A DNA stretch of 64,000 nucleotides, taken from contig DAIDHP010000002.1 in the NCBI GenBank assembly GCA_027459625.1, positions 124,001-188,000 of the forward strand, read 5' to 3'. Numbering within the stretch: position 1 is the first letter of the stretch; each line of letters begins with the position of its first letter. The position numbers and the translations under genes were made by a program. The notes beneath the pieces were generated by a model that was not told the origin of the DNA, searched no databases, and saw only the letters and a program-made list of their open reading frames with translations. This document shows positions 45,474 through 53,864 of this stretch, piece after piece. The DNA comes from Chthonomonadales bacterium. Its GTDB lineage: Bacteria; Armatimonadota; Chthonomonadetes; Chthonomonadales; CAJBBX01.

Positions 45474-47267
45474 ATGACGGAGATTCGGACCATTCTCGCA
45501 ACCGATTGCGGGAGCACGACCACCAAAGCCATTTTGATTGAAAAGGAGCCTGAGGGTTTCCGCCTTAAAGTGCGGGGGGAGGCTCCGACCACTGTGGAAT
45601 CCCCTTTCGACGACGTCACCGTCGGAGTTCTCAACGCCGTCCGCGAAGTCGAGGAGCTTTCAGGGAAAAAAATCCTCTCCTCCGATAACCTCATCATCAC
45701 CCCTGTGAATGAACAGGGCGAAGGGGTGGACCTCTATCTCTCCACCTCAAGCGCAGGCGGCGGCTTGCAAATGACCGTCGCCGGAGTCGTCAAATCCATG
45801 AGCGCGGAGAGCGCGGAGCGCGCCGCGCTCGGAGCGGGCGCGATTATCATGGACGTGATCGCGGTGGATGACGGACGAAAGGATTTTCAAAAGGTTGAGC
45901 GCATCCGTCAACTTAGACCGGATATGATCCTGATGTCCGGAGGCACGGATGGCGGAACCGTGAACCATTTGATCGAAATCGCCGAGATGCTTGTTGCCGC
46001 CGACCCCAAGCCAAGGCTCGGACAGGGGGCTTCATTGCCCGTGATATACGCGGGCAACAAGGAAGCCTTCCCGGGGGTCAAGGGATTGCTTGAGGGCAGA
46101 GTCTCCCTCCGCCAGGTGGAGAACCTGCGTCCCTCCCTGGAGCGCGAAAACCTAACGCCCGCAAGGGAGGCGATACACGAGTTATTCCTGGAGCATGTGA
46201 TGCAGCAGGCCCCGGGGTACGGCAAACTCTCCGGATGGGTCAGCTCCGGCATTATGTCCACGCCCAACGCGGTGGGGCGCATCATGCAGACAATCGCCGA
46301 GCAAAGGAACATTACGGTTCTTGGAGTGGATATCGGCGGCGCGACCACCGATGTCTTTTCAGTTTTCCGCGACACCAACGGGAATTCCATATTCAACCGC
46401 ACCGTCTCCGCGAATCTCGGCATGAGTTATTCCATATGCAATGTCCTCACGGAAACGGGCGAGGAGAACATCCTTCGTTGGCTGCCTCGCGACGTGTCAA
46501 CGGCGGATCTTCGGAATCAACTGAGAAACAAAATGATCCGCCCAACCACCATTCCTCAGCGGCGCGAGGATCTTCAGTTGGAGCAGGCCGTGGCAAGGGA
46601 GGCGCTGCGTTTGGCGTTCGCCCATCACAAATCCCTCGCCCGGGGGCTTACGGGAATACAGCAGCAGCGCACCATAGGGGACGTGCTTAATCAGAACGCC
46701 ACTGGCGCCACACTAGTGAACATGATGACTCTGGATATGATCGTTGGCAGCGGCGGAGTGTTATCGCACGCGCCTAGGCGATCGCAATCAGCCCTCATGA
46801 TGATGGACGCCTACGAACCCGAAGGGGTGACTCTTTTGACAGTCGATTCCATTTTCATGATGCCTCAGCTTGGCATCCTCTCGACCATCCTTCCCGAAGC
46901 CGCCACGGAGGTTTTCGAAAGGGATTGTTTGGTGTATCTCGGATCCTGCATCGCACCCGTGGGAGCGGCGAAGGAGGGCGATACCTGTATTTCCATCACA
47001 TTGGATGGCAGGACGGAGGACATCCCCTTCGGCAGGATCAAGGTGTTTCCGCTTGCAAAGGGGGAGCAACGCTCCTGCGTGATGCAGCCCGCGAAGGGCT
47101 TTGATGTGGGAGCCGGCAGGGGGAAGCCTGTCACCGCCACTGTGTCCGGCGGAGAGGTGGGGATCATTGTGGACACCAGAGGACGCCCCTTGAAAATCCA
47201 AACGGACAAAGCTGAAAAAATACAGAAACAAAAAGAGTGGCTGGAGGCGATGGGGATTCCCTTTTAA
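45474..47267 (+). CDS. GlmL/MutL-like ASKHA-fold accessory ATPase
   Basis: A 597-residue member of the family named after methylaspartate mutase accessory protein GlmL. ILATDCGSTTTKAILIEK and VLGVDIGGATTDVFSVF are the two phosphate motifs of an actin-like ATPase domain, and MSGGTDGGTVNHLIEIAEML lies between. The family is thought to reactivate or chaperone radical or cobalamin enzymes. No mutase genes are present here, so its client is unknown. ATG 45474 follows AAGGAA by six bases; the frame is open further upstream without a binding site. Confidence 0.85.
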   Translation: MTEIRTILATDCGSTTTKAILIEKEPEGFRLKVRGEAPTTVESPFDDVTVGVLNAVREVEELSGKKILSSDNLIITPVNEQGEGVDLYLSTSSAGGGLQMTVAGVVKSMSAESAERAALGAGAIIMDVIAVDDGRKDFQKVERIRQLRPDMILMSGGTDGGTVNHLIEIAEMLVAADPKPRLGQGASLPVIYAGNKEAFPGVKGLLEGRVSLRQVENLRPSLERENLTPAREAIHELFLEHVMQQAPGYGKLSGWVSSGIMSTPNAVGRIMQTIAEQRNITVLGVDIGGATTDVFSVFRDTNGNSIFNRTVSANLGMSYSICNVLTETGEENILRWLPRDVSTADLRNQLRNKMIRPTTIPQRREDLQLEQAVAREALRLAFAHHKSLARGLTGIQQQRTIGDVLNQNATGATLVNMMTLDMIVGSGGVLSHAPRRSQSALMMMDAYEPEGVTLLTVDSIFMMPQLGILSTILPEAATEVFERDCLVYLGSCIAPVGAAKEGDTCISITLDGRTEDIPFGRIKVFPLAKGEQRSCVMQPAKGFDVGAGRGKPVTATVSGGEVGIIVDTRGRPLKIQTDKAEKIQKQKEWLEAMGIPF

Positions 47268-47348
47268 CCCTTATCGTCCCTTTTTCAGGTTGATGCCTAT
47301 TTGATTTCACGAGAGACGATGCGTTCCATTGAACTATGTGACACCGGA

Positions 47349-47437
47349 GAGGTAATTGCAAAATTCAGAAAATGAGGCTAATATCGCTCATTTCATGCTC
47401 GGCGAAATACCTGAAACGCGAATTTTGCAATTACCTG
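47349..47437 (+). mobile_element. Palindromic miniature element copy 2
   Basis: An 89-bp element, GAGGTAATTGCAAAATTC to GAATTTTGCAATTACCTG, between the GlmL-like and methyltransferase genes. It differs from the reverse of copy 1 by one base. Flanks are CGGA and CGAA, an imperfect 4-bp duplication. Confidence 0.93.
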
Positions 47438-47477
47438 CGAATTAAGAATTATTGCATCAGCCTAAATGGAGAGAATA

Positions 47478-48353
47478 ATGCGAGAAGAGCTAATTGATAT
47501 GCTGTGTTGCCCGGAGGGTTGCGAGGAGGAACTGAGATATCATGATGTCACCTTTGCAGACGGGGAGATTGTGACGGGGGAGATCCATTGCCCATCCTGT
47601 GGCAGATACTATCCGATTCGCGAGGGGATAGCGCAACTGATGCCAAGCGATTTGACCGAGGGAGATGAACGCACTGAAGACCGTGTCGTCTCCGCCAAGC
47701 TCTCGGAAATGAGTGCGAGGGATGATCAAGTTGAAGCGTATGATAAGATGTGGTATCTAAGCCTGTATGGCTTGGCGGAGATTCCTATGACGCTTTCCAT
47801 GCTTTCAGTGGCTTCGGATCATACGTTGCTGGAAGGCGGATGCGGAACGGGCAGGATGACGCACATTTTCGCGCACAGATGCCACAGGGTGGTATCCGTG
47901 GATTTTTCATGGGAATCGCTTCGCGTGAACCGAGAGAAATTGAAGAGAAAGGGTGTCCGTAACGTGGATTTGCTCCAGGCGGATCTTTGCCGTCTTCCCA
48001 TTAAAACCGAATCCGTGGACCGTGTGGTAAGTTGCGGCGTTTTGGAGCATATTCCAACACATGCAACTCGTGTGAATGCTTTAAAGGGTATGTCTCGCGT
48101 GCTTCGTGTTGGGGGGAATACGGCTATATCGGCGTATAACCACTCGTTGCTGATGCGTCTTATTGGTGAAAGGGAGGGGGAGCACGCCGGGGGGATTTAC
48201 TTCATAAGGTTCACCCGCAAGGAGTTGCATGACCTTCTCTCCGAAGCGTTCTCGGTCGAGCATATTTCAAGTTCGCTCGTTTATTACCACCATGCCAGGT
48301 GTCGGAAAATAAAGTCTTACGTACCGATGGAAAAGGAAGCGATCGTCATTTGA
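47478..48353 (+). CDS. SAM-dependent methyltransferase with Trm112-like zinc N-terminus
   Basis: About 291 residues. The first 55 residues form a Trm112-like region (MLCCPEGCEEELRYHD...IHCPSCGRYYPIREGIAQLMP) with two Cys pairs. A class I methyltransferase domain follows: LLEGGCGTGRMTHIFA (SAM motif), VVSVDFSWESLRVNREKL and CGVLEHIPTHATRVNALKGMSRVLRVGG. The substrate is unknown. GGAGAG lies just before ATG 47478, and ATG 47466 is also possible. Confidence 0.85.
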   Translation: MREELIDMLCCPEGCEEELRYHDVTFADGEIVTGEIHCPSCGRYYPIREGIAQLMPSDLTEGDERTEDRVVSAKLSEMSARDDQVEAYDKMWYLSLYGLAEIPMTLSMLSVASDHTLLEGGCGTGRMTHIFAHRCHRVVSVDFSWESLRVNREKLKRKGVRNVDLLQADLCRLPIKTESVDRVVSCGVLEHIPTHATRVNALKGMSRVLRVGGNTAISAYNHSLLMRLIGEREGEHAGGIYFIRFTRKELHDLLSEAFSVEHISSSLVYYHHARCRKIKSYVPMEKEAIVI

Positions 48354-48430
48354 AATTGAACGAAAATGATTCCAATTCGCCTAGGCAAAAACGCTCCACA
48401 TGGCGCATCGGACTGAAGGAGCGCATGAGG

Positions 48431-49009
48431 ATGCAACAGACGGTTATCGTGATTATCTGTTTCCTCCTCTATCTGGCTTTGAAGCCGGTTGTGATGGGCA
48501 TGATTCAAAATCGCAACTTTCAAGTTTGCCAGAACAATGTGCGAAAAATCGCTCAAGGCATTAAAAACTACGCCGGGGATTGGGATGATACCCTGCCAAA
48601 CGCCAATGACTGGCAGGATGCGGCTGAGAGCGATATCACCGCAACCACGGGTACGGGTTTCTCCGTTGAAACTTATTTCCATTGCCCTTTGGATCATACT
48701 CACGATAAATGCAGCTACGCTTACAACTCCATGCTCGGCGGGCTCTCCATGAACGTTCGCCCGGGGGATTTAGGAAGGCGGAAACGATTGGAAGAGATTG
48801 GAAGGCTTAGTGATGCGCCGCTGGTGATCGAGAAATACGGTGGTGGATATAATCAAAGCGTCAATCTCAAAAACTGGGATGATGTGACGAAAAATCTGAC
48901 AAAAATGCACAAAGTCCCCGAACCCACGGGAAGTGTGATTATGGGTGATCTTAAGGCTACCTATCGGAATGAAGATGAATTAACCGATCTTGAGAGAAGA
49001 CGCTTTTAG
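48431..49009 (+). CDS. Pseudopilin-like membrane-anchored protein lacking a clear prepilin cleavage site
   Basis: One N-terminal helix (TVIVIICFLLYLALKPVVMGM) is followed by NFQVCQNNVRKIAQGIKNYAGDWDDTLPNAND. This closely parallels the segment after the helix in the prepilin at 25139 ([25 protein letters not shown]), and HCPLDHTHDKCSYAYNSML parallels the paired-Cys region. No GFTLIE motif precedes the helix. Start is uncertain: ATG 48431 has AAGGAG nine bases upstream, while a GTG at 48299 would add a charged 44-residue extension and overlap the methyltransferase gene by 55 bases. Confidence 0.65.
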   Translation: MQQTVIVIICFLLYLALKPVVMGMIQNRNFQVCQNNVRKIAQGIKNYAGDWDDTLPNANDWQDAAESDITATTGTGFSVETYFHCPLDHTHDKCSYAYNSMLGGLSMNVRPGDLGRRKRLEEIGRLSDAPLVIEKYGGGYNQSVNLKNWDDVTKNLTKMHKVPEPTGSVIMGDLKATYRNEDELTDLERRRF

Positions 49010-49085
49010 AGACAACAAATGCGTTCTATAGCGACAACATAAATGGAGAGATATTCAATTATCTGTTATGTGATGAGGTGATGGG

Positions 49086-50237
49086 ATGGGAACCGCCTAT
49101 ACGCCGGGATTAAAGGTCAGTGAATACACGCGAATTGATAAGGTGCGCCGCCTGCCTCTGAAAGGTGAAGTGCTGGTTAAAGTCGGAGATCGGGTGAATC
49201 CGAGCACGGTCGTGGCGAAAACCGATCTTCCCGGAATTATGCAAACGATCAAATTGGCAGAGTTGCTTGGGGTGGAGCCCGCTGATGTCTCCTCCGCATT
49301 GCAAGTCAAGGTGGGGGATCGTATCCGGAAGGGAGATATGCTCGCAAAGTCCAAAGGGTTGTTCGGTCTTTTTAAGAGCGAGGTGAAATCCACTGTTGAT
49401 GGGATCCTGGAAGTTATCTCCCCCCAAACAGGACATCTTCAGATTCGTCAACCCCCCACCCCTATAGAAAGAGACGCCTATGTTGAGGGGACCATCACCC
49501 AGGTGATAGAGAGCGAAGGGGTCACAGTGGAGTGTTACGGGGCGTTAGTGCAGGGCATCTTCGGGGTTGGAGGGGAGAGGCGCGGAGCTATCGTGATACC
49601 CCATTCCGATAAGGAGAGGGAGATCCAGGGGGATGATATCGGCTCCGAACACAAAGGATGTCTGCTCGTGGGCGGTAGCTCGGTGACTGGGGAAGCCCTT
49701 GAAAAGGCGGTGGAAATGGGGGTGGCGGGATTAATCGTGGGGGCGATTGTGGACAAGGATCTCATCGCTTTTATGAGGAAATATCTGAATGATCCCAATT
49801 ACGACATAGGCGTGGCGATAATGGGTCACGAGCCGATTCCATTTTCACTCATACTCACCGAAGGGTTTGGAACCATCTCCATGGCGAAAAGGACCTTTGA
49901 ATTGTTACGCTCTTTGGAGGGAAAAGAGTGCTCTTTCAACGGAGCCACTCAGATAAGAGCCGGAGTGATACGTCCGGAGGTGATTACTCCTCTTTCCACA
50001 TCTCCCCGTTTGGATTCCTCGGATGGAAAAAACGATGGGGGTGCGCTGGATATAGGATCATATATTCGTATTATCAGGGAACCGAATTTCGGCGGTTTGG
50101 GACGTGTGATCGAATTGCCTGCCGAATTGCAGACCGTGGAATCAGAGACGAAGGTTCGCGTATTAAAAGCGCGTCTCGATGATGGCTCGGAGGTGCTTGT
50201 GCCTCGCGCAAATGTCGAACTCATTGTTACCAATTGA
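49086..50237 (+). CDS. Barrel-sandwich (lipoyl-like) protein with KOW-like end, function unknown
   Basis: A 383-residue soluble protein. The N-terminal third has two hammerhead-like segments: RLPLKGEVLVKVGDRVNPSTVVAKTDLPG, then ALQVKVGDRIRKGDMLAKSKG...STVDGILEVISPQTGHLQIRQPP. These resemble the barrel-sandwich domains of RnfC and lipoyl carriers, but no modified lysine site is obvious. The middle (GCLLVGGSSVTGEALEKAVEMGVAGLIVGAIVDKDLI) is alpha/beta, and the end (LDDGSEVLVPRANVELIVTN) looks KOW-like. It sits 1.8 kb from the GlmL-like gene on the same strand. I do not know a function. Confidence 0.65.
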   Translation: MGTAYTPGLKVSEYTRIDKVRRLPLKGEVLVKVGDRVNPSTVVAKTDLPGIMQTIKLAELLGVEPADVSSALQVKVGDRIRKGDMLAKSKGLFGLFKSEVKSTVDGILEVISPQTGHLQIRQPPTPIERDAYVEGTITQVIESEGVTVECYGALVQGIFGVGGERRGAIVIPHSDKEREIQGDDIGSEHKGCLLVGGSSVTGEALEKAVEMGVAGLIVGAIVDKDLIAFMRKYLNDPNYDIGVAIMGHEPIPFSLILTEGFGTISMAKRTFELLRSLEGKECSFNGATQIRAGVIRPEVITPLSTSPRLDSSDGKNDGGALDIGSYIRIIREPNFGGLGRVIELPAELQTVESETKVRVLKARLDDGSEVLVPRANVELIVTN

Positions 50238-50284
50238 CGCCGGGGGAACCCTCTCTTCCGCCGACGCACATGAAGGAGGATGAT

Positions 50285-51028
50285 ATGAAAATCGGTGTGG
50301 CTGATTTCGGACTGAATGTATACGAAGGCGGACTGTTTGATTTGGAGGGCCGTCTGCTGAAGCTTAAGGAGATCGGATATGACGGCATCGAACGCCTTGA
50401 GGCGGACAGTCCCTCTCAAGCTCTCGAGCGCGCAGCCATCTTCACCCGATTGGGCATGGATTATGGCACGGTTCGAGCTACGAGCTTCGGTTCATCCTTG
50501 CAATGGACTGCGGGATTCCGCAAAGAGTACATCTGGACCGCTGCAAGCGCACGGGATATGGACGCTTTTTGCAGGCAAGTGAACTTTCAGTGCCAGGCGA
50601 CGGCTAAAATGAACGTTCGCACGGTATTGCACAACCACTTAGGAACGGTGGTGGAAACTCAGGAGCAATTGGATCATTTCATGGCCGCTTGCCCGGAGTG
50701 CGGGCTTTTGTTGGACACCGCTCATCTCGCCGCTGCAGGGGGCGACCCTGTAGGCACGGCGAAAAAGTACGCTCAGCGCATTATCGCGGTTCACGTTAAG
50801 GATTGGTTCGCCTACGAGCCTGAAGAGACGATAAAGGAGTGGCATCGCAAGGGTAGATTTTGCGAATTAGGCGCTGGAAATATCGGGCTGGATAATCACG
50901 CTGTTTTGGATGTGCTTAAGAGCTCTGGCTACGATGGCTGGATTTTTGTGGAGCAGGACACTCACTTGAGAAACCCTTACGGGGATCTTGCCGTCAGCAG
51001 GCGGTATCTTCGCGATTCCGGGATATAA
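50285..51028 (+). CDS. Sugar phosphate isomerase/epimerase (TIM barrel)
   Basis: A 247-residue xylose-isomerase-like TIM barrel: IGVADFGLNVYEG start, LKEIGYDGIERLE, CGLLLDTAHLAAAGGDPVGTAKKYAQRIIAVHVKDW and GYDGWIFVEQDTHL supply the metal ligands Glu, Asp/His, His and Glu. It resembles IolE/IolH-like enzymes that process inositol or keto sugars, which would suit the Gfo/Idh/MocA genes in the window, although they are not adjacent. AGGAGGATGAT precedes the ATG at 50285. Confidence 0.86.
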   Translation: MKIGVADFGLNVYEGGLFDLEGRLLKLKEIGYDGIERLEADSPSQALERAAIFTRLGMDYGTVRATSFGSSLQWTAGFRKEYIWTAASARDMDAFCRQVNFQCQATAKMNVRTVLHNHLGTVVETQEQLDHFMAACPECGLLLDTAHLAAAGGDPVGTAKKYAQRIIAVHVKDWFAYEPEETIKEWHRKGRFCELGAGNIGLDNHAVLDVLKSSGYDGWIFVEQDTHLRNPYGDLAVSRRYLRDSGI

Positions 51029-51034
51029 AACAAC

Positions 51035-51072
51035 AAAGTCCTCCGCACTAAAACCATTTTACGGAGGACTTT
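51035..51072. terminator. Terminator between convergent isomerase and flotillin genes
   Basis: AAAGTCCTCCG (51035-51045) and CGGAGGACTTT (51062-51072) form a perfect 11-bp stem with a 16-nt loop. The stem ends in T on one strand and A on the other, so it can act in both directions. Confidence 0.82.
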
Positions 51073-51081
51073 GCATCATAT

Positions 51082-52677
51082 CTACGCTTTCGTCTCTTGT
51101 TTCTCTACGGTTTCGCTTGGCGTCGCATTGGTTTTTTGACTTAAGCCAGGGATGTTCTTCATAAGATCCTCCAGCTTTATTCCCGTCATCGCCTCCATGA
51201 TGGGTGGTATCTGAGTGATCATTTTTGTGACCTCGCCTGTCAACTTGCTCGCCCCGATTCCATCCGTTCCTCCGCTGTTAATCATGACAATGCGATCCAC
51301 TTTCGCGAGCGGGGCGGACACCGCCTGAGCGATATCCGGGAGCTTATCGATGAACATCTGCGCGACGGCGGCTTCGTTATAGGTGCGGAACGCTTCCGCT
51401 CTGCGCGACATGGCCGCTGCTTCCGCAAGTCCCTGAGCCTCAATGGATTCTCCCATCGCCTTGCCTTTCGCGGCGATCCCATCCGCTTCGGCGATCGCGC
51501 GTGCGCGAGCAACTTCGGCATCCGCGAGTCCCTTCACTTTGTTCGACTCCGCCTCCGCTTCACCGGTGCGTTGCACGACGTCCGCTTGAGCGAAACCCGT
51601 GGTTTTTGCCGCTTCCGCCTGTCCTTGCGCCGTAACCTTAAGACGGTATTGTTCCGCCTCGGCGATGGTTTGGATGCGATTCCGCTCCGCTTCGGCCGGG
51701 CGTTGCACGGTTGCGATCAGTTCCTTTTCCTTTCGAGAGATCTCTTTCTCCTCGAGTTCAGCCTGCTTGATCTTTTCCACGATTTGAACCTGAACGGACT
51801 GCTCCTTGACCGCCTGTTCGGTTTTGTATCGTTGCAGATCATACGCCAAATCCGCTTCGGCTTTTTTCTGATTGACAGATCCATTGTAGTCCTGGAGCTT
51901 AAGTTTGTAATCCCTGTCGGCTTCTGCGATTTTGGTGTCCGCCATGTATTTGGCTATTGAGGCTTCCTGATTTGCCTGGGCGGCGCGAATGGTGGCATCG
52001 CGATTAGCCTCGGCCTCTCCGATCTGAGCATCACGCTTCACCTGAGCGATTCGAGTCTTTCCTATCGCTTCCAGATAACCGCGGCTATCCGTGATCTCCC
52101 TGATCGTGAAGGAGATGATCTCCAGCCCCATATTGGAAAGATCGCCTGCGGAAACCTCCGCCACTTTTTGGGCGAAAGTTTCGTGGGAAGCGTAGACTTC
52201 TTCCACAGTCAAAGTTCCGAGGATGGCGCGAAGGTGCCCCGCCACCGTTTCATAAGCGATGTTCTTGATTTCGTCACGGCTCTTGTTTAAAAACTGCTCC
52301 GCCGCCGTTCGTATTGATATGTCATCGCCTTTCACTTTGATCTGGGCAACGCCATCCACCTTGATAGGGACTCCCATCTTGGTTAAAAACTCAGGAGTTA
52401 CGAGATCCAATGTGATCAATTCCAAGGAAATTATTTCCACTCGTTCCGTGAGAGGGTTCACCAAGGAGCCCCCGCCTTTCACGATTCGGAACCCAATTCG
52501 ATGCTTTTCACCGTTCACGTCGGTGACCACCTCCCCCTTCCCGCCTGAGATTACAAGCACTTCGTTAGGTCCAACTTTCTTATAGAGCGACCGATAGATG
52601 GAAATGAGAATCAGGAAGAAAACAACAACCGCGACAACAATTACGAATGTCATGGTGATGACGTTCATATCTGGCAT
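51082..52677 (-). CDS. Flotillin-family protein (SPFH domain)
   Basis: A 531-residue flotillin: one N-terminal membrane helix (VIVVAVVVFFLILISIY), the SPFH domain (GPNEVLVISGGKGEVV...LEIISFTIREITDSRGYLEAIG), then a long coiled coil of Ala/Glu repeats (AEAEANRD, EAEQYRLKVTAQGQAEA, ADAEVARARAIAEADG) and a final segment VDRIVMINSGGTDGIG. Flotillins organise membrane microdomains. AGGAGG lies eight bases before the ATG. The NfeD-like gene lies upstream on the same strand, the usual pairing. Confidence 0.93.
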   Translation of the reverse strand: MPDMNVITMTFVIVVAVVVFFLILISIYRSLYKKVGPNEVLVISGGKGEVVTDVNGEKHRIGFRIVKGGGSLVNPLTERVEIISLELITLDLVTPEFLTKMGVPIKVDGVAQIKVKGDDISIRTAAEQFLNKSRDEIKNIAYETVAGHLRAILGTLTVEEVYASHETFAQKVAEVSAGDLSNMGLEIISFTIREITDSRGYLEAIGKTRIAQVKRDAQIGEAEANRDATIRAAQANQEASIAKYMADTKIAEADRDYKLKLQDYNGSVNQKKAEADLAYDLQRYKTEQAVKEQSVQVQIVEKIKQAELEEKEISRKEKELIATVQRPAEAERNRIQTIAEAEQYRLKVTAQGQAEAAKTTGFAQADVVQRTGEAEAESNKVKGLADAEVARARAIAEADGIAAKGKAMGESIEAQGLAEAAAMSRRAEAFRTYNEAAVAQMFIDKLPDIAQAVSAPLAKVDRIVMINSGGTDGIGASKLTGEVTKMITQIPPIMEAMTGIKLEDLMKNIPGLSQKTNATPSETVEKQETKA

Positions 52678-52815
52678 GAAAACATCCTCCTTTCTTCAAC
52701 TGACTTTGGGATTTTCTTCCGCAGCCTACATGGTCAGTGCGGAATTCGTGCACTTATGGGAATATCTTATCCAATTATCGAACTGCCGTTACGCATTTCA
52801 CATTCGCATGGTTTA

Positions 52816-53520
52816 TTAATGGATTCTCATGACACGGGCTATGTTGTTATCCAGTCGATGAATCCTGACATCCGCGCCGGGTGGAATTACTCCCTCCTCT
52901 TCGTTTATCGCCCGTATCGTTTGCCTGGATCCGGCAACGACATAGCAAATCATTCCTGGATGATCCTGGGAGATCGGGGCGGTCACTAGCGCATTAAGAC
53001 CTATCAGATCCTCCAAGACGTTATGACTGGAGGTGCTCGCCGCGCCAAAAACTCGATTGATCAAAACCCATGCACCGGTCCACATCGCTCCTCCGGCGGC
53101 TATCGCGGTGAGCAATCCATATATCATCGCCGCATGCAATGCTTGAGATAATAATCCCGCCCCGCCAAATCCAATAAGAAACCCCGAAACGGACATGGGG
53201 TCGATATAGTGCAAAATATTCAGATGCGTGGTCTGATCGTCATTCGAGCCGTTTCCGTTTTGCGAAGCATTATGCTCCGCCGGGTGAACGATATCTTGAT
53301 GCCCTATATGCGTGTGTCCAATGTGGATATGCCCTGAATGCGCTCCTTCAGCGGCGTTTCCGCCCACTGTGTGAACATGACCGTTTACAGGATGGGCGAT
53401 ATGGCTTCCAAGATGATGCACTTGCGCCGAGTGAGATAATCCGCCAATCAGAAATGAGATAACCGCATAGGTAATTCCCAAGGCGAAGCAAGCCAAATAT
53501 ATTATTACTAATCCATTCAT
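52816..53520 (-). CDS. NfeD-like (YuaF/YqiJ-type) membrane protein with His-rich loop
   Basis: A 234-residue protein upstream of the flotillin gene. One N-terminal helix (IYLACFALGITYAVISFLI) is followed by a loop of about 60 residues with some fifteen histidines (HVH, HIHIGHTHIGHQ). Two membrane helices follow (VSGFLIGFGGAGLLSQAL and MIYGLLTAIAAGGAMWTGAWVLI), then an OB-fold NfeD domain (LEDLIGLNALVTAPISQDHPGMICYVVAGSRQTIRAINEEEGVIPPGADVRI). The OB domain normally supports flotillin assembly. The His loop is not a standard part of this family and suggests metal binding. Confidence 0.8.
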   Translation of the reverse strand: MNGLVIIYLACFALGITYAVISFLIGGLSHSAQVHHLGSHIAHPVNGHVHTVGGNAAEGAHSGHIHIGHTHIGHQDIVHPAEHNASQNGNGSNDDQTTHLNILHYIDPMSVSGFLIGFGGAGLLSQALHAAMIYGLLTAIAAGGAMWTGAWVLINRVFGAASTSSHNVLEDLIGLNALVTAPISQDHPGMICYVVAGSRQTIRAINEEEGVIPPGADVRIHRLDNNIARVMRIH

Positions 53521-53864
53521 ATGCCTACCATCCGGTTACAGTTTAAGAGAGGGCAAAAGTGAAAGGGAGCCTATGATCCCATCCTCAATGATTGCAAAAC
53601 CGCCATTGCCTGAATATATTGTACGCCTATTTTCATGATAAATCATATATTATTTCACTGATGTTGATCGCCCTTTAGCGATTAATTGCCATCTTTCCAC
53701 ATATAGGATACGGTGATCCAAAGGCGAGGAAGCCAATTTCACTTCTCTGAATTGATTAACGGGATTCCAGTGGATTAGGTTTCATTGAAGTGCAGGTTTT
53801 TTTATGCATCCCCGGCTTCTTTGGGTAACATAATAAGCATGAACCTTTTGATAGGAGTGAATGC
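53521..53864. other. A+T-rich gap between divergent genes
   Basis: 344 bases between the NfeD-like gene (minus) and the ROK gene (plus). No coding frame looks real. The sequence is A+T-rich in the middle (CATGATAAATCATATATTATT near 53634). A faint GATTGCAAAACC at 53593 might be a remnant of the palindromic element, but the rest does not align. Both promoters must lie here; I could not pick convincing -35/-10 pairs. Confidence 0.5.

Noticed and set aside
53590-53610. GATTGCAAAACC as a further copy of the palindromic element
   Set aside because: Only about ten bases match and no second terminus is found at the expected distance.
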